This document shows positions 51,901 through 62,052 of a DNA stretch of 64,000 bases, one piece after another. The position numbers and the translations under genes are program-made. This DNA is from Arenicellales bacterium (GTDB taxonomy: Bacteria; Pseudomonadota; Gammaproteobacteria; BMS3Bbin11). Location: the NCBI GenBank assembly GCA_029287915.1, contig JARFQE010000023.1:1-64000 (forward strand), given 5' to 3'. Every line of letters starts with the position of its first letter. Positions within the stretch are counted from its first letter, which is position 1. Under the pieces are notes generated by a model. That model searched no databases, was not told where the DNA came from, and saw nothing but the letters and a program-made list of their open reading frames with translations.

Positions 51901-53820
51901 TCAATTCATTTCCAGGAACGTAGAAACCTCATTAAAATCTCGGGTACGCTTCATTGGAGGAAGGCTCCTGGTAAAGATTTTGCCATAGGATTTGCTTACC
52001 AGTCGGACATCGCAAAGGACAAAAACCCCTCGATCATCAACAGACCGAATCAGTCGACCAGCACCCTGTCGTAATGCAACAACTGCCTGTGGTAACTGCA
52101 GAGTCATAAACGGATTAAGCCCGGCACCTCGCACTGCTCGGCTACGGGCCTGCAGCACCGGGTCATCCGGTGCAGCGAATGGTAATTTATCAATAATCAC
52201 TAGAGACAGGGCATCACCTTTAACATCAACTCCCTCCCAGAAACTACCTGTGCCAAGCAAGACAGCATCGCCAGTACTTCGAAAAAGCTGTAGCAGCTCA
52301 TGACGGGGTGCTTCACCCTGTACCAGTAGAGGGTAATCCAGCCTGTCCTTAAGCAGGCTTGCAGCTTCATTCAGGGCCCGAAAACTGGTGAATAGCAGAA
52401 AAGCTCTGCCACGGGAGATCTTAATGAGCTCTTCTGCCAGTTCAACAATTTTTGTGGTATGAGACTGATCATTGGGTTCGGGTAAATCCTGTGGCAGATA
52501 AAATAACGCCTGTTCTGCATAATTGAACGGACCAGCCCAGACATCAGTACTCGCATTTTCAAGCCCGAGTTGCTGCTGATAGTGGGCAAAACTTCCTGAA
52601 ACTGCCAGTGTGGCAGAGGTAAAAATAATCGACCGATCCTGCTCGCAGACCAGTTCTCTGAATTTGTCAGCAATATTCAATGGCGTGTTATGAAAACGAA
52701 AGCCCGTCTTGCTAGTTTCATACCAGAGGATAAACTCCTCGTTGTTATGACGCTCCATTGAAGCCAGCCTGTCGACTATCACCTGAGTGCGTTGATAACA
52801 GTTTTCCAGTAGATCACCCTTTGCTGCAGCGAGCTCCAGTATTTCAAGAGTCTGCAGCAAGCCCTGCTTTAAGGCCTGCAGTGCATTATTGAAACCGGGT
52901 CTTTCTTCGAGTTGCGACCAGCTGCCTTTACTGACAGATGTGCCCATTGCAAGTCGGCATTCTTTTGCCAGTTTTTCCAGCTCATCGATACGATTCTCTA
53001 TGCCGCTAACACCACTCTTTTCCGCTATATCTGCCAGTCTTGTATCGCGACACAGATCCAGCATCTGCCGAAGACTGACACCAGTACTGAAATACATACT
53101 GGCGGTATCCGGAATCTGGTGTGCTTCATCAAAAATCACCACATCTACATTAGGTAGCAACTGTCCAAAGCCTCCTTCTTTCAGTGCCAGATCAGCAAGA
53201 AATAGATGATGATTAACGACCAGGATATCTGCATCCATAGCATCCTTCCGAGCACTATTGACAAAACAATCATCATAATGCTCGCATTTGCTACCAATGC
53301 AGTTATCGACGGTAGAAGTCACATCAGACCAGACCCGGGAGTTTTCCGGAACGCCGCTAACTTCAGCGATATCACCATGTAGTGTCGTCAATGACCATTT
53401 ACTGATAACAGCCAGATCTACCAAAGGAAAGGATCGATAGCCGGACTGGTCATTTTCCGCCTGTTCAAGGCGCTGTCGGCATAGATAATTTGAACGACCT
53501 TTTAACAGAGCCATCGTGGCAGGAATTTCCAGCGCACGCCTGACCAGTGGCAGGTCGTGTTTATAAAGCTGGTCCTGTAGATGACGGGTACCTGTAGAAA
53601 CCAGCACTTTTTTCCCTGATAACATCGCCGGTATAAGATAGGCCAGGGTTTTACCGGTACCTGTACCTGATTCAGCAATTAGAATTTCTTTATCTGATAT
53701 CGCCTGTTCGATACGTGCTGCCATTTGCAGCTGCGATTCGCGCACGCGATAGTTATCCAGCAGACTGGCGAAGGGACCGTCTTCTCCAAGCAAAGAGGTT
53801 GCGTCTGTAAGAATGGTCAA
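51901..53820 (-). CDS. yoaA: DinG-family ATP-dependent helicase YoaA (TTG start)
   Basis: 639 residues, start read as TTG at 53820; no ATG precedes the conserved RESQLQMAARIEQAI. Helicase motifs: Walker A ESGTGTGKT, DEAH in VIFDEAHQ, and the C-terminal motifs TGSFWEGVD and QGAGRLIRS. Four cysteines between motifs I and II (around NYLCRQRL and CIGSKCEHYDDC) form the [4Fe-4S] site typical of XPD/DinG/YoaA. A DNA-repair helicase; E. coli YoaA works with HolC at stalled forks. 10 bp after rfbD. Confidence 0.92.
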   Translation of the reverse strand: MTILTDATSLLGEDGPFASLLDNYRVRESQLQMAARIEQAISDKEILIAESGTGTGKTLAYLIPAMLSGKKVLVSTGTRHLQDQLYKHDLPLVRRALEIPATMALLKGRSNYLCRQRLEQAENDQSGYRSFPLVDLAVISKWSLTTLHGDIAEVSGVPENSRVWSDVTSTVDNCIGSKCEHYDDCFVNSARKDAMDADILVVNHHLFLADLALKEGGFGQLLPNVDVVIFDEAHQIPDTASMYFSTGVSLRQMLDLCRDTRLADIAEKSGVSGIENRIDELEKLAKECRLAMGTSVSKGSWSQLEERPGFNNALQALKQGLLQTLEILELAAAKGDLLENCYQRTQVIVDRLASMERHNNEEFILWYETSKTGFRFHNTPLNIADKFRELVCEQDRSIIFTSATLAVSGSFAHYQQQLGLENASTDVWAGPFNYAEQALFYLPQDLPEPNDQSHTTKIVELAEELIKISRGRAFLLFTSFRALNEAASLLKDRLDYPLLVQGEAPRHELLQLFRSTGDAVLLGTGSFWEGVDVKGDALSLVIIDKLPFAAPDDPVLQARSRAVRGAGLNPFMTLQLPQAVVALRQGAGRLIRSVDDRGVFVLCDVRLVSKSYGKIFTRSLPPMKRTRDFNEVSTFLEMN

Positions 53821-53830
53821 GTGTTGTGGT

Positions 53831-54715
53831 CTACTTATTCTCCTGCATACACTGGGCTAGTGCATTTTCCCAGGCAGGAAGACGTATACCAAAAGTGTTG
53901 AACAACTTGTTATTTGATAGCACTGAATAGGCCGGTCGTTTAGCAGCAGTAGGATATTCCGCAGTCGTGATTGGAACCACCCTGGTGTCAGAAAATTCAG
54001 AAGCAGCAATTATGGCTTTGGCAAAGTCGTACCAGCTGGCCTCGCCCGCACAGGTCATATGATAGACACCACGGACCGCCGCTGAAAACTCACCGTTTAG
54101 CATGAAGTATTGCACCAGCTTCAATGTGGCATCAGACAAGGCCGTTGTACTTGTTGGTGCGCCGACCTGATCATCAACTATCGTTAATTCATCTCGCTCT
54201 GCAGCGAGTCGCAGCATTGTGCTCAGAAAATTTTGTCCATGCATGGAGTAAACCCAGCTGGTACGAAGAATCAGTGAGTTTTCACAATGATCCAGTACAA
54301 CCTTTTCACCATTGAGTTTTGTCAGCCCATAAACCGATTCAGGGCTGGTGAGACTCTCTTCGGTGTATGGATGCCTGGCCGTCCCATTAAAGACATAATC
54401 TGTAGAATAATGAATCATTCCAGCATTTATTTCTGTTGCTGCTTTTGCCATCACTTCAGGAGCCGCGCTATTCACCATCGCTGCCAGCTCAGCATCAGAC
54501 TCTGCCTTGTCAACTGCAGTATAGGCCGCCGCATTGATAATCAGATCAGGCCTCTCATGTTTTATAACATCATGCAGACGATCAAAATGGGTCAGGTCCA
54601 GGTCCTTGATACCATATGCAGATAGTTCAACATTATCAGACAGATTTTCACTTACCAGCGTTTTAGTTAAATCAGTCCCTAACTGACCATCACGCCCAAA
54701 CAGCAGAATTTTCAT
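53831..54715 (-). CDS. rfbD: dTDP-4-dehydrorhamnose reductase
   Basis: 294 residues, SDR fold. GRDGQLGTDLTKTL (NADPH site), INAAAYTAVDKAESD, HYSTDYVFNGT and the catalytic VYGLTKLNGEKV (Tyr-x3-Lys) are present. Last step of dTDP-L-rhamnose synthesis for LPS or exopolysaccharide. Pairs with rfbC upstream; rfbA and rfbB are not in the window, so they must be elsewhere. Confidence 0.95.
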   Translation of the reverse strand: MKILLFGRDGQLGTDLTKTLVSENLSDNVELSAYGIKDLDLTHFDRLHDVIKHERPDLIINAAAYTAVDKAESDAELAAMVNSAAPEVMAKAATEINAGMIHYSTDYVFNGTARHPYTEESLTSPESVYGLTKLNGEKVVLDHCENSLILRTSWVYSMHGQNFLSTMLRLAAERDELTIVDDQVGAPTSTTALSDATLKLVQYFMLNGEFSAAVRGVYHMTCAGEASWYDFAKAIIAASEFSDTRVVPITTAEYPTAAKRPAYSVLSNNKLFNTFGIRLPAWENALAQCMQENK

Positions 54716-54747
54716 TTTGTTATATTCTTCATTTTATGAGGCTTTGA

Positions 54748-55290
54748 TTAGCTACTTGTTAGGACAACATTTTTCAACAGCGGGGCGTTTCGGTCTTTTT
54801 CCGAAACCAATGGATCACTAATAGGCCAGTCAATACCGATATCCGGGTCATCCCAACGAATACCACTATCTTCCGCAGGAATGTACAGTGCAGTGCATTT
54901 ATAGGTCACATCAACAGTATCACTCAGCACACAAAAACCATGTGCATATCCTGGCGGTATGTAGAGCTGATGCTTATTGTCTTCATTTAGTATCACACCA
55001 TACCATTGCCCAAAGGTAGGTGATTCAGGCCGAATATCCACCGCCACATCAAATATCTCGCCCGTCACCACACGCACCAGTTTACCCTGCCAGGTCGGGA
55101 ACTGATAATGCAAACCACGAAGTACACCAGCCGTTGAACGAGAATGGTTATCCTGAACAAAATTTACCGGCAGACCATTTTGTTCAAAAACATCCGCATT
55201 AAAAGTCTCGAGAAAAAAGCCCCTGTCATCTTCAAAAATGCGTGGGACAATCAACCTAACACCCTTCAGGTGAGTATCATGAACTTCCAA
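54748..55290 (-). CDS. rfbC: dTDP-4-dehydrorhamnose 3,5-epimerase (TTG start)
   Basis: 180 residues. It starts with TTG at 55290 behind GAGGAG at 6 nt, an ideal site. Cupin fold with catalytic residues in VQDNHSRSTAGVLRGLHYQ (His) and the Tyr in YIPPGYAHGF; FFLETFNADVF is typical. Third step of dTDP-L-rhamnose synthesis. 32 bp before rfbD. Confidence 0.95.
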   Translation of the reverse strand: MEVHDTHLKGVRLIVPRIFEDDRGFFLETFNADVFEQNGLPVNFVQDNHSRSTAGVLRGLHYQFPTWQGKLVRVVTGEIFDVAVDIRPESPTFGQWYGVILNEDNKHQLYIPPGYAHGFCVLSDTVDVTYKCTALYIPAEDSGIRWDDPDIGIDWPISDPLVSEKDRNAPLLKNVVLTSS

Positions 55291-55414
55291 TGAATTCTCC
55301 TCGAATTATTCCAGAAAGTAATCACGAACCGATTCGAAATCAGCTATCTTTCTTAATCAATGAAGTATACCAGCTGCAACGAAGGAGTCTCTAGCTTTGA
55401 ATTGCTGTTGCCTG

Positions 55415-56206
55415 TCAATCGATCAAGCCGGTTTCTGGTGAGGAAGCAGATGCATAGGCCTTTTTGGGCATCCGCCCGGCAAGCCAGGCTTCCCGGCCGG
55501 CTCGGACCGCCTTATTCATTGCCGCTGCCATCAACACAGGTTTGCCAGCTGCAGCAATCGCGGTATTCATCAGTACACCATCGACACCTAGCTCCATTGC
55601 TACAGCCGCATCGCTGGCAGTGCCTACTCCTGCATCGACCAGAATGGGAACTGTCGCTTCCTCGACTATAAAGCGGATATTATGTGGATTGCGAACGCCC
55701 AGACCAGAACCAATAGGAGCAGCCAGAGGCATAACAGCGACACATCCCATTTCAGCCAGTCGTTTGGCCAGGATTGGATCATCATTCATATAGACCATGA
55801 CCTTAAAACCATCTTTGATCAGAGTCTCTGCAGCTTCCATTGTTGCCGGCATATCTGGGTAGAGTGTTTTCTCGTCACCCAGCACTTCCAGCTTACACAG
55901 TTGATGGCCATCCAGTAGCTCGCGGGCAAGCATACACGTTCTGACGGCATCTTTTGCGGTATAACAGCCTGCTGTATTGGGCAGGATAGTATATTTATCG
56001 GGAGGTAATACATCGAGAATATTTGGCTCACCCGGATTCTGACCAATATTGGTACGGCGTATGGCAATAGTGATAATCTCTGCACCACTGGCCTGTATCG
56101 CAGCGCGAGTCTCATCCATATCTTTATATTTGCCGGTCCCAACCAGAAGCCGGGATCCATATTCAATTCCTGCGATAATCAGCGGATCATTACTGCTTTC
56201 TGTCAC
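55415..56206 (-). CDS. thiG: thiazole synthase (GTG start)
   Basis: 263 residues, start GTG at 56206 with AAGGTG 5 nt upstream. TIM barrel that joins deoxyxylulose phosphate, dehydroglycine and ThiS-thiocarboxylate sulfur into the thiazole of thiamine. The Schiff-base Lys is in [32 protein letters not shown] and [17 protein letters not shown] bind phosphate. It follows thiS closely. No TPP riboswitch was seen upstream of the pair. Confidence 0.97.
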   Translation of the reverse strand: MTESSNDPLIIAGIEYGSRLLVGTGKYKDMDETRAAIQASGAEIITIAIRRTNIGQNPGEPNILDVLPPDKYTILPNTAGCYTAKDAVRTCMLARELLDGHQLCKLEVLGDEKTLYPDMPATMEAAETLIKDGFKVMVYMNDDPILAKRLAEMGCVAVMPLAAPIGSGLGVRNPHNIRFIVEEATVPILVDAGVGTASDAAVAMELGVDGVLMNTAIAAAGKPVLMAAAMNKAVRAGREAWLAGRMPKKAYASASSPETGLID

Positions 56207-56261
56207 TTATTCACCTTAATATTAATATTAGTTTTGTAAAATCTTAGCAATCTACGCATCA

Positions 56262-56465
56262 TCAGCCACCTCCGATGGCTCCGACGATTTCTATGTGGTC
56301 GCCGTCAGATATTTGCACCCTGGAATGCTGACTTGCCGGTACAATTTCCCCATTGATTTCGATTGCTATTCGTTTGCCCTGTAAATCCATATCCTGAATT
56401 AGCTCTTTGACCGTTACAGATCCGGCTAGAATTCTTGATTCACCATTAACTATAACGTCTAACAC
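56262..56465 (-). CDS. thiS: sulfur carrier protein ThiS (GTG start)
   Basis: 67 residues from the GTG at 56465, with GAGG 7 nt upstream; a frame from 56501 adds twelve residues. Ubiquitin-like fold ending in the required GlyGly tail (VGAIGGG), which is adenylated and converted to a thiocarboxylate. DVIVNGESR and IAIEINGEIVPAS are typical. Feeds sulfur to ThiG. Confidence 0.95.
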   Translation of the reverse strand: MLDVIVNGESRILAGSVTVKELIQDMDLQGKRIAIEINGEIVPASQHSRVQISDGDHIEIVGAIGGG

Positions 56466-56633
56466 TTTGTTTCCTCTTGAATAATAATTGTTATAAGACA
56501 AAAATGGTACGCTGCCGTCAAATTAGTAGCAGCCATATTTTTTGATTGGGCATGGTAACATCAGAAGCTTCTCCAAAGCACCAAGAATGCAATTTTCATG
56601 TCATTTTGTTCAAAATATCAACGCCTGATTAAT

Positions 56634-57281
56634 TCAAAGCTTTTGTAGAAAGTCGTCGCAGACAGATCGCAATTCAATCAACTTACCATGGAAAAAATGA
56701 CTGCATCCGTTAATGATTTCCAGCTGAGGTGGTTTCTTTAAAGTACGCACCCAGTTGACAACCGAGTTTATATCTACGACTTCATCTTCATCACCCTGAA
56801 TCAATAACCAGGGGCAATCAATTGATTGCAGACTGGCAAAATCAAACATTCTTACCGGTGGCGCAATTGTGATCAATGCGGCGGGTTGAAACTTTGCTGC
56901 CGCTCGAAGGGCAACGTAAGAGCCAAATGAAAATCCAGCCAGCACTACTGGTAAATCCGCTTGCTGCTCGCATAACCAGTCGACAACAGCCAATGTATCA
57001 TCGACCTCACCAATTCCTTCGTCATAGTTGCCATCACTAACGCCAACACCTCTAAAGTTAAAACGAACAGCTGTCTGATCATTCGCTGCAAGTGATTTAG
57101 CCAGAGTATGAACCACCTTATTCTGCATGGTTCCGCCATACAGCGGATGAGGATGGCAGATAACTGCATTGCCCCGTGGTTCACCGGATGCGGCACAATC
57201 AACCTTTCCTTCAAGCATGCCGGACGGCCCGGGTATGCTGACCGGGAATGAAGAAAGTCCTTCAAGGCAGCGATGAAACAT
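56634..57281 (-). CDS. alpha/beta hydrolase
   Basis: 215 residues. HPHPLYGGTMQNKVVHTLA and FNFRGVGVSDG form the oxyanion region; the nucleophile is in LAGFSFGSYVAL, the acid in IQGDEDEVVD, and the catalytic His in GCSHFFHG. It belongs to the small dienelactone-hydrolase-like group (YfhR/DUF-type) widespread in proteobacteria, with unknown substrate. Between fumC and thiS on the same strand. Confidence 0.85.
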   Translation of the reverse strand: MFHRCLEGLSSFPVSIPGPSGMLEGKVDCAASGEPRGNAVICHPHPLYGGTMQNKVVHTLAKSLAANDQTAVRFNFRGVGVSDGNYDEGIGEVDDTLAVVDWLCEQQADLPVVLAGFSFGSYVALRAAAKFQPAALITIAPPVRMFDFASLQSIDCPWLLIQGDEDEVVDINSVVNWVRTLKKPPQLEIINGCSHFFHGKLIELRSVCDDFLQKL

Positions 57282-57318
57282 TTGTGCTAGGTATTAGCTA
57301 AATGGTAAAAATAAAGGA

Positions 57319-58704
57319 TTATTTCAATCCACCCAATGTGAGATTGTAGGGATCAAGAAGACGATCAATCTCTGCTTCTTCCAGATCCGTCATTTCCAGT
57401 GCAACCTCTTTAACTGCACGATTCTCCGCATAGGCCCGTTTGGCAATTTTGGCACCAAGTTCATAACCAATAACAGGATTCAGGGCCGTTACTAATATTG
57501 GATTTCGCTGTAATGACTGACTAAGAACCGATTCATTGACGATGAAACCATCTATTGCCTTTTTCGCCAGCACATCACAGGCATTTGATAATAAGTTAAT
57601 ACTTGATATCAGGTTGTAGGCCAGTACCGGCAGCATTACATTGAGCTGGAAATTTCCTGATTGACCAGCGACCGTGATTGCTGTGTCATTACCCATTACC
57701 TGGACACAAACCATTGCTATCGCCTCCGGGATAACTGGATTTATCTTACCAGGCATAATGCTGCTACCCGGCTGCAATGCTGGCAGGCTAATCTCAGCCA
57801 GTCCTGCCAGCGGACCGGAGTTCATCCATCGCAAATCATTGGCAATCTTCATCAGGGCAACAGCAAGCGTCTTTAATTGACCACTGAGGGCAACTGCATC
57901 GTCCTGGCAGGACAGACCCGAGAAGAAATTGTCGCGCGCTTTAAAAGCAAGACCGGTCGATGACTGCAAAGCTTTGGCACATTGTTCGCCAAAACCCTGC
58001 GGTGTATTTATGCCGGTCCCTACAGCAGTTCCACCCAATGGCAGATCCAGAAGTGCACCGGCTGCATGCAATATCTGACATTTTGCTCGATGAATCTGAT
58101 CATGCCAGCCACTAATCTCCTGCCCCATTGTGACAGGCATGGCATCCATGAGATGTGTACGGCCTGTTTTTACCATATGGTCGAGTTCATTTATCCTGCC
58201 TTGCAAACTTGCTTCCAGTGTATCGATAGCAGGCAACAGAGTGTCATGCACGAGTAACGAAGCAGCAACATGGATTGCAGCCGGAAAGACATCATTTGAA
58301 CTCTGACCCATATTGACATGATCATTGGGATGAACCTGCATTCCTGATACATGTGTTGCCAGTGTTGCAATCACTTCGTTGGCATTCATATTTGTACTGG
58401 TACCCGATCCGGTCTGGAAAATATCGATCGGGAACTGCTTATCATGTTTACCGGACGCAACCTCCGCTGAAGCCAGAGTAATCGCACGTGAGCGGGCTTC
58501 ATTGAGCAGGCCAAGGTGATGATTACTGACTGCGCAGGCCTCCTTGATGAGCCCCAGCGCACGGATAATTGCACGCGGCTGAGTAATCCCACTTATTGGA
58601 AAATTATCCACAGCACGCTGAGTCTGCGCACCATAGAGTGCATCTTCCGGTACCTCTACCATACCCATCGAATCTTGCTCGACACGGAATTTGTTATTTG
58701 CCAT
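57319..58704 (-). CDS. fumC: class II fumarate hydratase
   Basis: 461 residues from the ATG at 58704, giving the family N-terminus NKFRVEQDSMGMVEVPEDALYGAQTQRA; a frame from 58848 would run through the purU start. The signature GSSIMPGKINPVIPEA, the active-site region TGRTHLMDAMPVTMGQE and SQSSNDVFP-type motif (GQSSNDVFPAA) are intact. Oxygen-stable TCA-cycle enzyme. Divergent from purU, with 79 bp between the starts containing a TATAAT box on the fumC strand. Confidence 0.95.
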   Translation of the reverse strand: MANNKFRVEQDSMGMVEVPEDALYGAQTQRAVDNFPISGITQPRAIIRALGLIKEACAVSNHHLGLLNEARSRAITLASAEVASGKHDKQFPIDIFQTGSGTSTNMNANEVIATLATHVSGMQVHPNDHVNMGQSSNDVFPAAIHVAASLLVHDTLLPAIDTLEASLQGRINELDHMVKTGRTHLMDAMPVTMGQEISGWHDQIHRAKCQILHAAGALLDLPLGGTAVGTGINTPQGFGEQCAKALQSSTGLAFKARDNFFSGLSCQDDAVALSGQLKTLAVALMKIANDLRWMNSGPLAGLAEISLPALQPGSSIMPGKINPVIPEAIAMVCVQVMGNDTAITVAGQSGNFQLNVMLPVLAYNLISSINLLSNACDVLAKKAIDGFIVNESVLSQSLQRNPILVTALNPVIGYELGAKIAKRAYAENRAVKEVALEMTDLEEAEIDRLLDPYNLTLGGLK

Positions 58705-58783
58705 GAAGACCTGCCTGTGAAGTCGTAGCTGTAGCTGATATGATTCGCAGCTATTATATAGTACCGCACAGCTTCTGTAGACG

Positions 58784-59653
58784 ATGAATCCTGAAACCAC
58801 AGCAAGATTGCTGATCAGTTGCGATGACAAGCCCGGCATTGTTGCCACTGTGTCGAACTTTCTCTATCACCATGGCGCCAACATTACGGCTCTTGATCAG
58901 CATTCCACAGACCCTGAAAATGGAATATTTCAGATGCGCCTGGAATTCCAGACTCCGCATCTAAACACTAGCCAGGCTATACTTGAACAATCGTTCGCTG
59001 AGAACGTAGCCAGTCCCTATAATATGGACTGGCGAATTAGCTATGCAGCACACCGCAAACGTACTGCCATACTGGTATCAAAACAGGACCATGCCTTGCT
59101 TGAACTTCTGTGGCGATGGTCACGTGGCCAACTCCCGATTGATGTCACCCGAGTAATCAGCAATCATCCGGATACCGAAGCTGCGGTAAACTCATTTGGT
59201 GTAAGCTTTCACTATGTTCCGGTAACTGCCGAGAATAAAGCTTCAGCAGAACAGCAAATACTCGATTTACTGTCGGATGGCACAGATCTGGTTGTACTCG
59301 CTCGCTACATGCAAATCCTGTCAGCTGATTTTGTCAGCCATTTTCCACAGCAAATCATCAATATCCATCACTCCTTTCTGCCTGCCTTCATCGGTGCAGA
59401 CCCCTACCGACGTGCTGCCGAACGTGGGGTAAAATTAATCGGAGCCACTGCACATTATGTAACAGAAGACCTCGACGAAGGCCCAATCATCGAACAGGAT
59501 GTCAAACGCGTATCACACCGTCATGAAGTTGAGGAACTGAAAGAATTCGGCCGCGACATCGAACGCAATGTACTGGCACGTGCTGTGCGTTGGCATGCAG
59601 AAGACAGAATCCTGCTGCACCAGAATCGTACCGTAGTGTTTGCGGAATGGTAA
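58784..59653 (+). CDS. purU: formyltetrahydrofolate deformylase
   Basis: 289 residues. An N-terminal ACT domain (RLLISCDDKPGIVATVSNFLYHHGANITALDQHST) is followed by a formyltransferase-like domain with ISNHPD, YMQILSADFV and the catalytic NIHHSFLPAFIGADPYRRA. It releases formate from 10-formyl-THF to balance one-carbon pools; E. coli PurU responds to Gly and Met through the ACT domain. The 190 bp after it to the antiporter gene show nothing else. Confidence 0.97.
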   Translation: MNPETTARLLISCDDKPGIVATVSNFLYHHGANITALDQHSTDPENGIFQMRLEFQTPHLNTSQAILEQSFAENVASPYNMDWRISYAAHRKRTAILVSKQDHALLELLWRWSRGQLPIDVTRVISNHPDTEAAVNSFGVSFHYVPVTAENKASAEQQILDLLSDGTDLVVLARYMQILSADFVSHFPQQIINIHHSFLPAFIGADPYRRAAERGVKLIGATAHYVTEDLDEGPIIEQDVKRVSHRHEVEELKEFGRDIERNVLARAVRWHAEDRILLHQNRTVVFAEW

Positions 59654-59846
59654 TTAAATGAGAGCAGGATAAGAACATGTTTTCCTGATAGTTCGACGCG
59701 CTGTTCAATTCGTATATCTCATTTTACAAAACAAAAATGATCACATAAGTTGCTGGCTGGATTTCAACCGACACTTCAACGACCGGTTGAGCCCACTTTA
59801 TGAACAGAGCCACCTTGAATCATGTTAACTACTATGTTTTTAATGA

Positions 59847-61583
59847 TCAATGTGTGTCTAAATTGAATATCTGGACTGCATCTTCTTCATTAGCCAGCAG
59901 CGATCGCTCCTGCTGGCGCTGCATCCAGTCCTGTATCTTAGTCTCATCAATGGATTTAAAACGTAGCACTTCTGCTGCGAGATCTAATCCTCGAGGCACG
60001 CTGCGGTTGATGACAGGCCGAATCGCCGTACCATCGAACCGCGCCTTATCCTTATCCGTGTCCACAGCGGTAAAAAGCGGAAGATCAGGATAGCGATCTT
60101 GCATGACCTGAATCAGTGCATCCGCCGGTTCGTCGCCGTACATAGTAATTACAATGGCTTCTCGCTGTGCGTACTCGAGTGTTTCCATGAGGCGGACATC
60201 GCCCGGGTTACCGAGCGCCACGGGGTAACCGTCTGCGCCCGCGGCGAGAAAGCGGTCATAGTCCCCTTCGATCACATCGTAGGGGATATTATGTGCCTCA
60301 AGAGCATCCGCGACCGTGCGGCCTATATCATCCATGCCGCAGACAACTATGGGAGCTATGGTGGAACCTGGCTGTATTTCACCGCTCGGTACCGGGCTTG
60401 TTGTCCCATGTTTGATCTTACGAGCCAGATTGTTTCCGAAAGTCACAAGCATGGGGGTAAGAACGAGGCTGGCCGCGATAGCTGTGATGATAATGCCAAC
60501 GATTTCTTCTCCGAGTTCCGTGCGAACCATCGGCATAGCAACAATAACAAAAACGAACTCACTGCCCTGTGCTAGCAAAAAGCCGAGCTGCACAGAGCCG
60601 GGGGTCGACCAGCCGAATGCACGGGCCGCAGCAGCGATAAAGACTGTTTTAATCACGATGAGTGCGACCAGAAAGACGAGGATCTCTATCCAGTGTGCTA
60701 CCAGAATACTCCAGTCAAGCGACATGCCCACTGTGATAAAGAAGAAGCCGAGTAGCAGGTTGCGAAAAGGCTTTGCTTCAGTCTGAATCACATGCCGGTA
60801 GGGCGATTCGGAGATCATCATGCCGCCCAGGAAAGCACCAAGCGTGAGGGAAAGTCCAGCAACTCCAGTGGCGGTTGCTGTTGCAAGAACCACCAGTAGT
60901 GCCATTGCAGTGAAGACCTCTTCATTTCTTGTCAGTGACAGCAACCGAAACAGTGGCTTGATCGCGTAACGTCCGATAAGCACTGCCGCAAGGAACGCAA
61001 CGGTGGCCTTAACCAGCGCCAATGAGATCGTGGCAGCAAGGCCGGATTCAGCAGCCGACGAGCCGCCGCTCTCGAGCGAGGCCGCAAGAATCAGCAGGAA
61101 TATGGCACACACATCCTGGAAAATCAGTACTGCGACGCCTGTCAGTCCGACCGGGCAGTTTTGTTGTCCTCGCTCCACCAGGGTATGGAAGACGACTGCC
61201 GTTGAAGATAGCGCAAGTGCACCTCCAAGAATCACTGCGTATTCTGGGCCAAGGCCAAAGACAAATAAAATACCCCCAAATGCTAGCCCGCAAAGGACAA
61301 TCTGAAGGGGCCCCAGCCCGAAAATGTCACGACGTGCTTCCCAGATGCTTGAAAGTGTAAAGTGCAGCCCGATGTCGAACAGAAGGAAGACCACACCAAG
61401 TTCCGCAAGCAGGTGCGTGACTTCGTTCTCCTCAATCACCCCAAAAGCATGAGGCCCGATAAGAATTCCTGCACATAGATACCCAACGATCGGGCTTAGA
61501 CCTATCCTGCGCATAATCGTGATGGCCAGGATACCGACAAGCAGCAAAGTAATGGCCGGCGTGAGGGCGTGAATATCGCTCAT
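59847..61583 (-). CDS. CPA2-family monovalent cation:proton antiporter
   Basis: 578 residues. The first 390 hold about 12 membrane helices of the Na+/H+ exchanger type (GYLCAGILIGPHAFGVI, LGVVFLLFDIGLHFTLSSIW, ALALSSTAVVFHTLVERG). A TrkA-N-like domain begins at about residue 415 (PIVVCGMDDIGRTVADAL); its nucleotide loop is GMDDIG rather than the usual GxGxxG. There is no TrkA-C or glutathione-type KefB tail. Looks like a YbaL/KefB relative; ion specificity is not readable. The coding is visibly GC-richer than the rest of the window. Confidence 0.88.
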   Translation of the reverse strand: MSDIHALTPAITLLLVGILAITIMRRIGLSPIVGYLCAGILIGPHAFGVIEENEVTHLLAELGVVFLLFDIGLHFTLSSIWEARRDIFGLGPLQIVLCGLAFGGILFVFGLGPEYAVILGGALALSSTAVVFHTLVERGQQNCPVGLTGVAVLIFQDVCAIFLLILAASLESGGSSAAESGLAATISLALVKATVAFLAAVLIGRYAIKPLFRLLSLTRNEEVFTAMALLVVLATATATGVAGLSLTLGAFLGGMMISESPYRHVIQTEAKPFRNLLLGFFFITVGMSLDWSILVAHWIEILVFLVALIVIKTVFIAAAARAFGWSTPGSVQLGFLLAQGSEFVFVIVAMPMVRTELGEEIVGIIITAIAASLVLTPMLVTFGNNLARKIKHGTTSPVPSGEIQPGSTIAPIVVCGMDDIGRTVADALEAHNIPYDVIEGDYDRFLAAGADGYPVALGNPGDVRLMETLEYAQREAIVITMYGDEPADALIQVMQDRYPDLPLFTAVDTDKDKARFDGTAIRPVINRSVPRGLDLAAEVLRFKSIDETKIQDWMQRQQERSLLANEEDAVQIFNLDTH

Positions 61584-62052
61584 TGGCTTCCCTGTTGCGC
61601 ATTTCTTTTAAATTCATGTATTGTATGCATATTCATAATGACCTTTATTTACAGGGGAATAAAGATAGCTTTAAACATAGACAATAGCATTTAGTAAAAA
61701 TATATCTTAAAAAGCGTATAGATCTGATGAATTCGGTTGCAATGAAAATCAGTTGGTCATTTATCCATTTCCATGCTCCATCACGATGCGTGCAAAAGAA
61801 ATAGTAAGCAACAGTTGTAAAAAGAATATTTAGAATATTATAAGTATCGACTCTATACTGCTCTATATGGCGGACTGCGGGCATACAGTTGGAATATTAG
61901 AACACGTCTATACATCGACAAAACAACTGCTTGGCCCACATCTGATAGAACTATATAGTTGTGATAAGAACTGCGTCCATTAGCTATCTTAAACGGTGGC
62001 TAAGCAAGAAGTTCGTCAGCGCTATTTTACAGCAATGGCGAGGGAGGTTATT
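61584..62052 (+). promoter_or_regulatory. AT-rich intergenic region with possible kinase promoter
   Basis: About 470 bp between the antiporter and kinase genes, AT-rich and unlike both neighbours. TTGGCC (61932-61937) and TATAGT (61955-61960) lie 17 bp apart on the plus strand and may drive the kinase. The -10 overlaps a 12-bp palindrome, AACTATATAGTT (61950-61961). A minus frame of 79 codons (61645-61884) has no recognisable signal and is not called. Confidence 0.35.

Noticed and set aside
56466..56633. TPP riboswitch expected upstream of thiS-thiG
   Set aside because: The conserved CTGAGA and related core sequences of the TPP aptamer were looked for on the thiS strand and not found.
61645..61884. 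79-codon minus-strand frame in the antiporter-kinase gap
   Set aside because: AT-rich, aromatic-rich translation with no ribosome-binding site, signal peptide or family resemblance.
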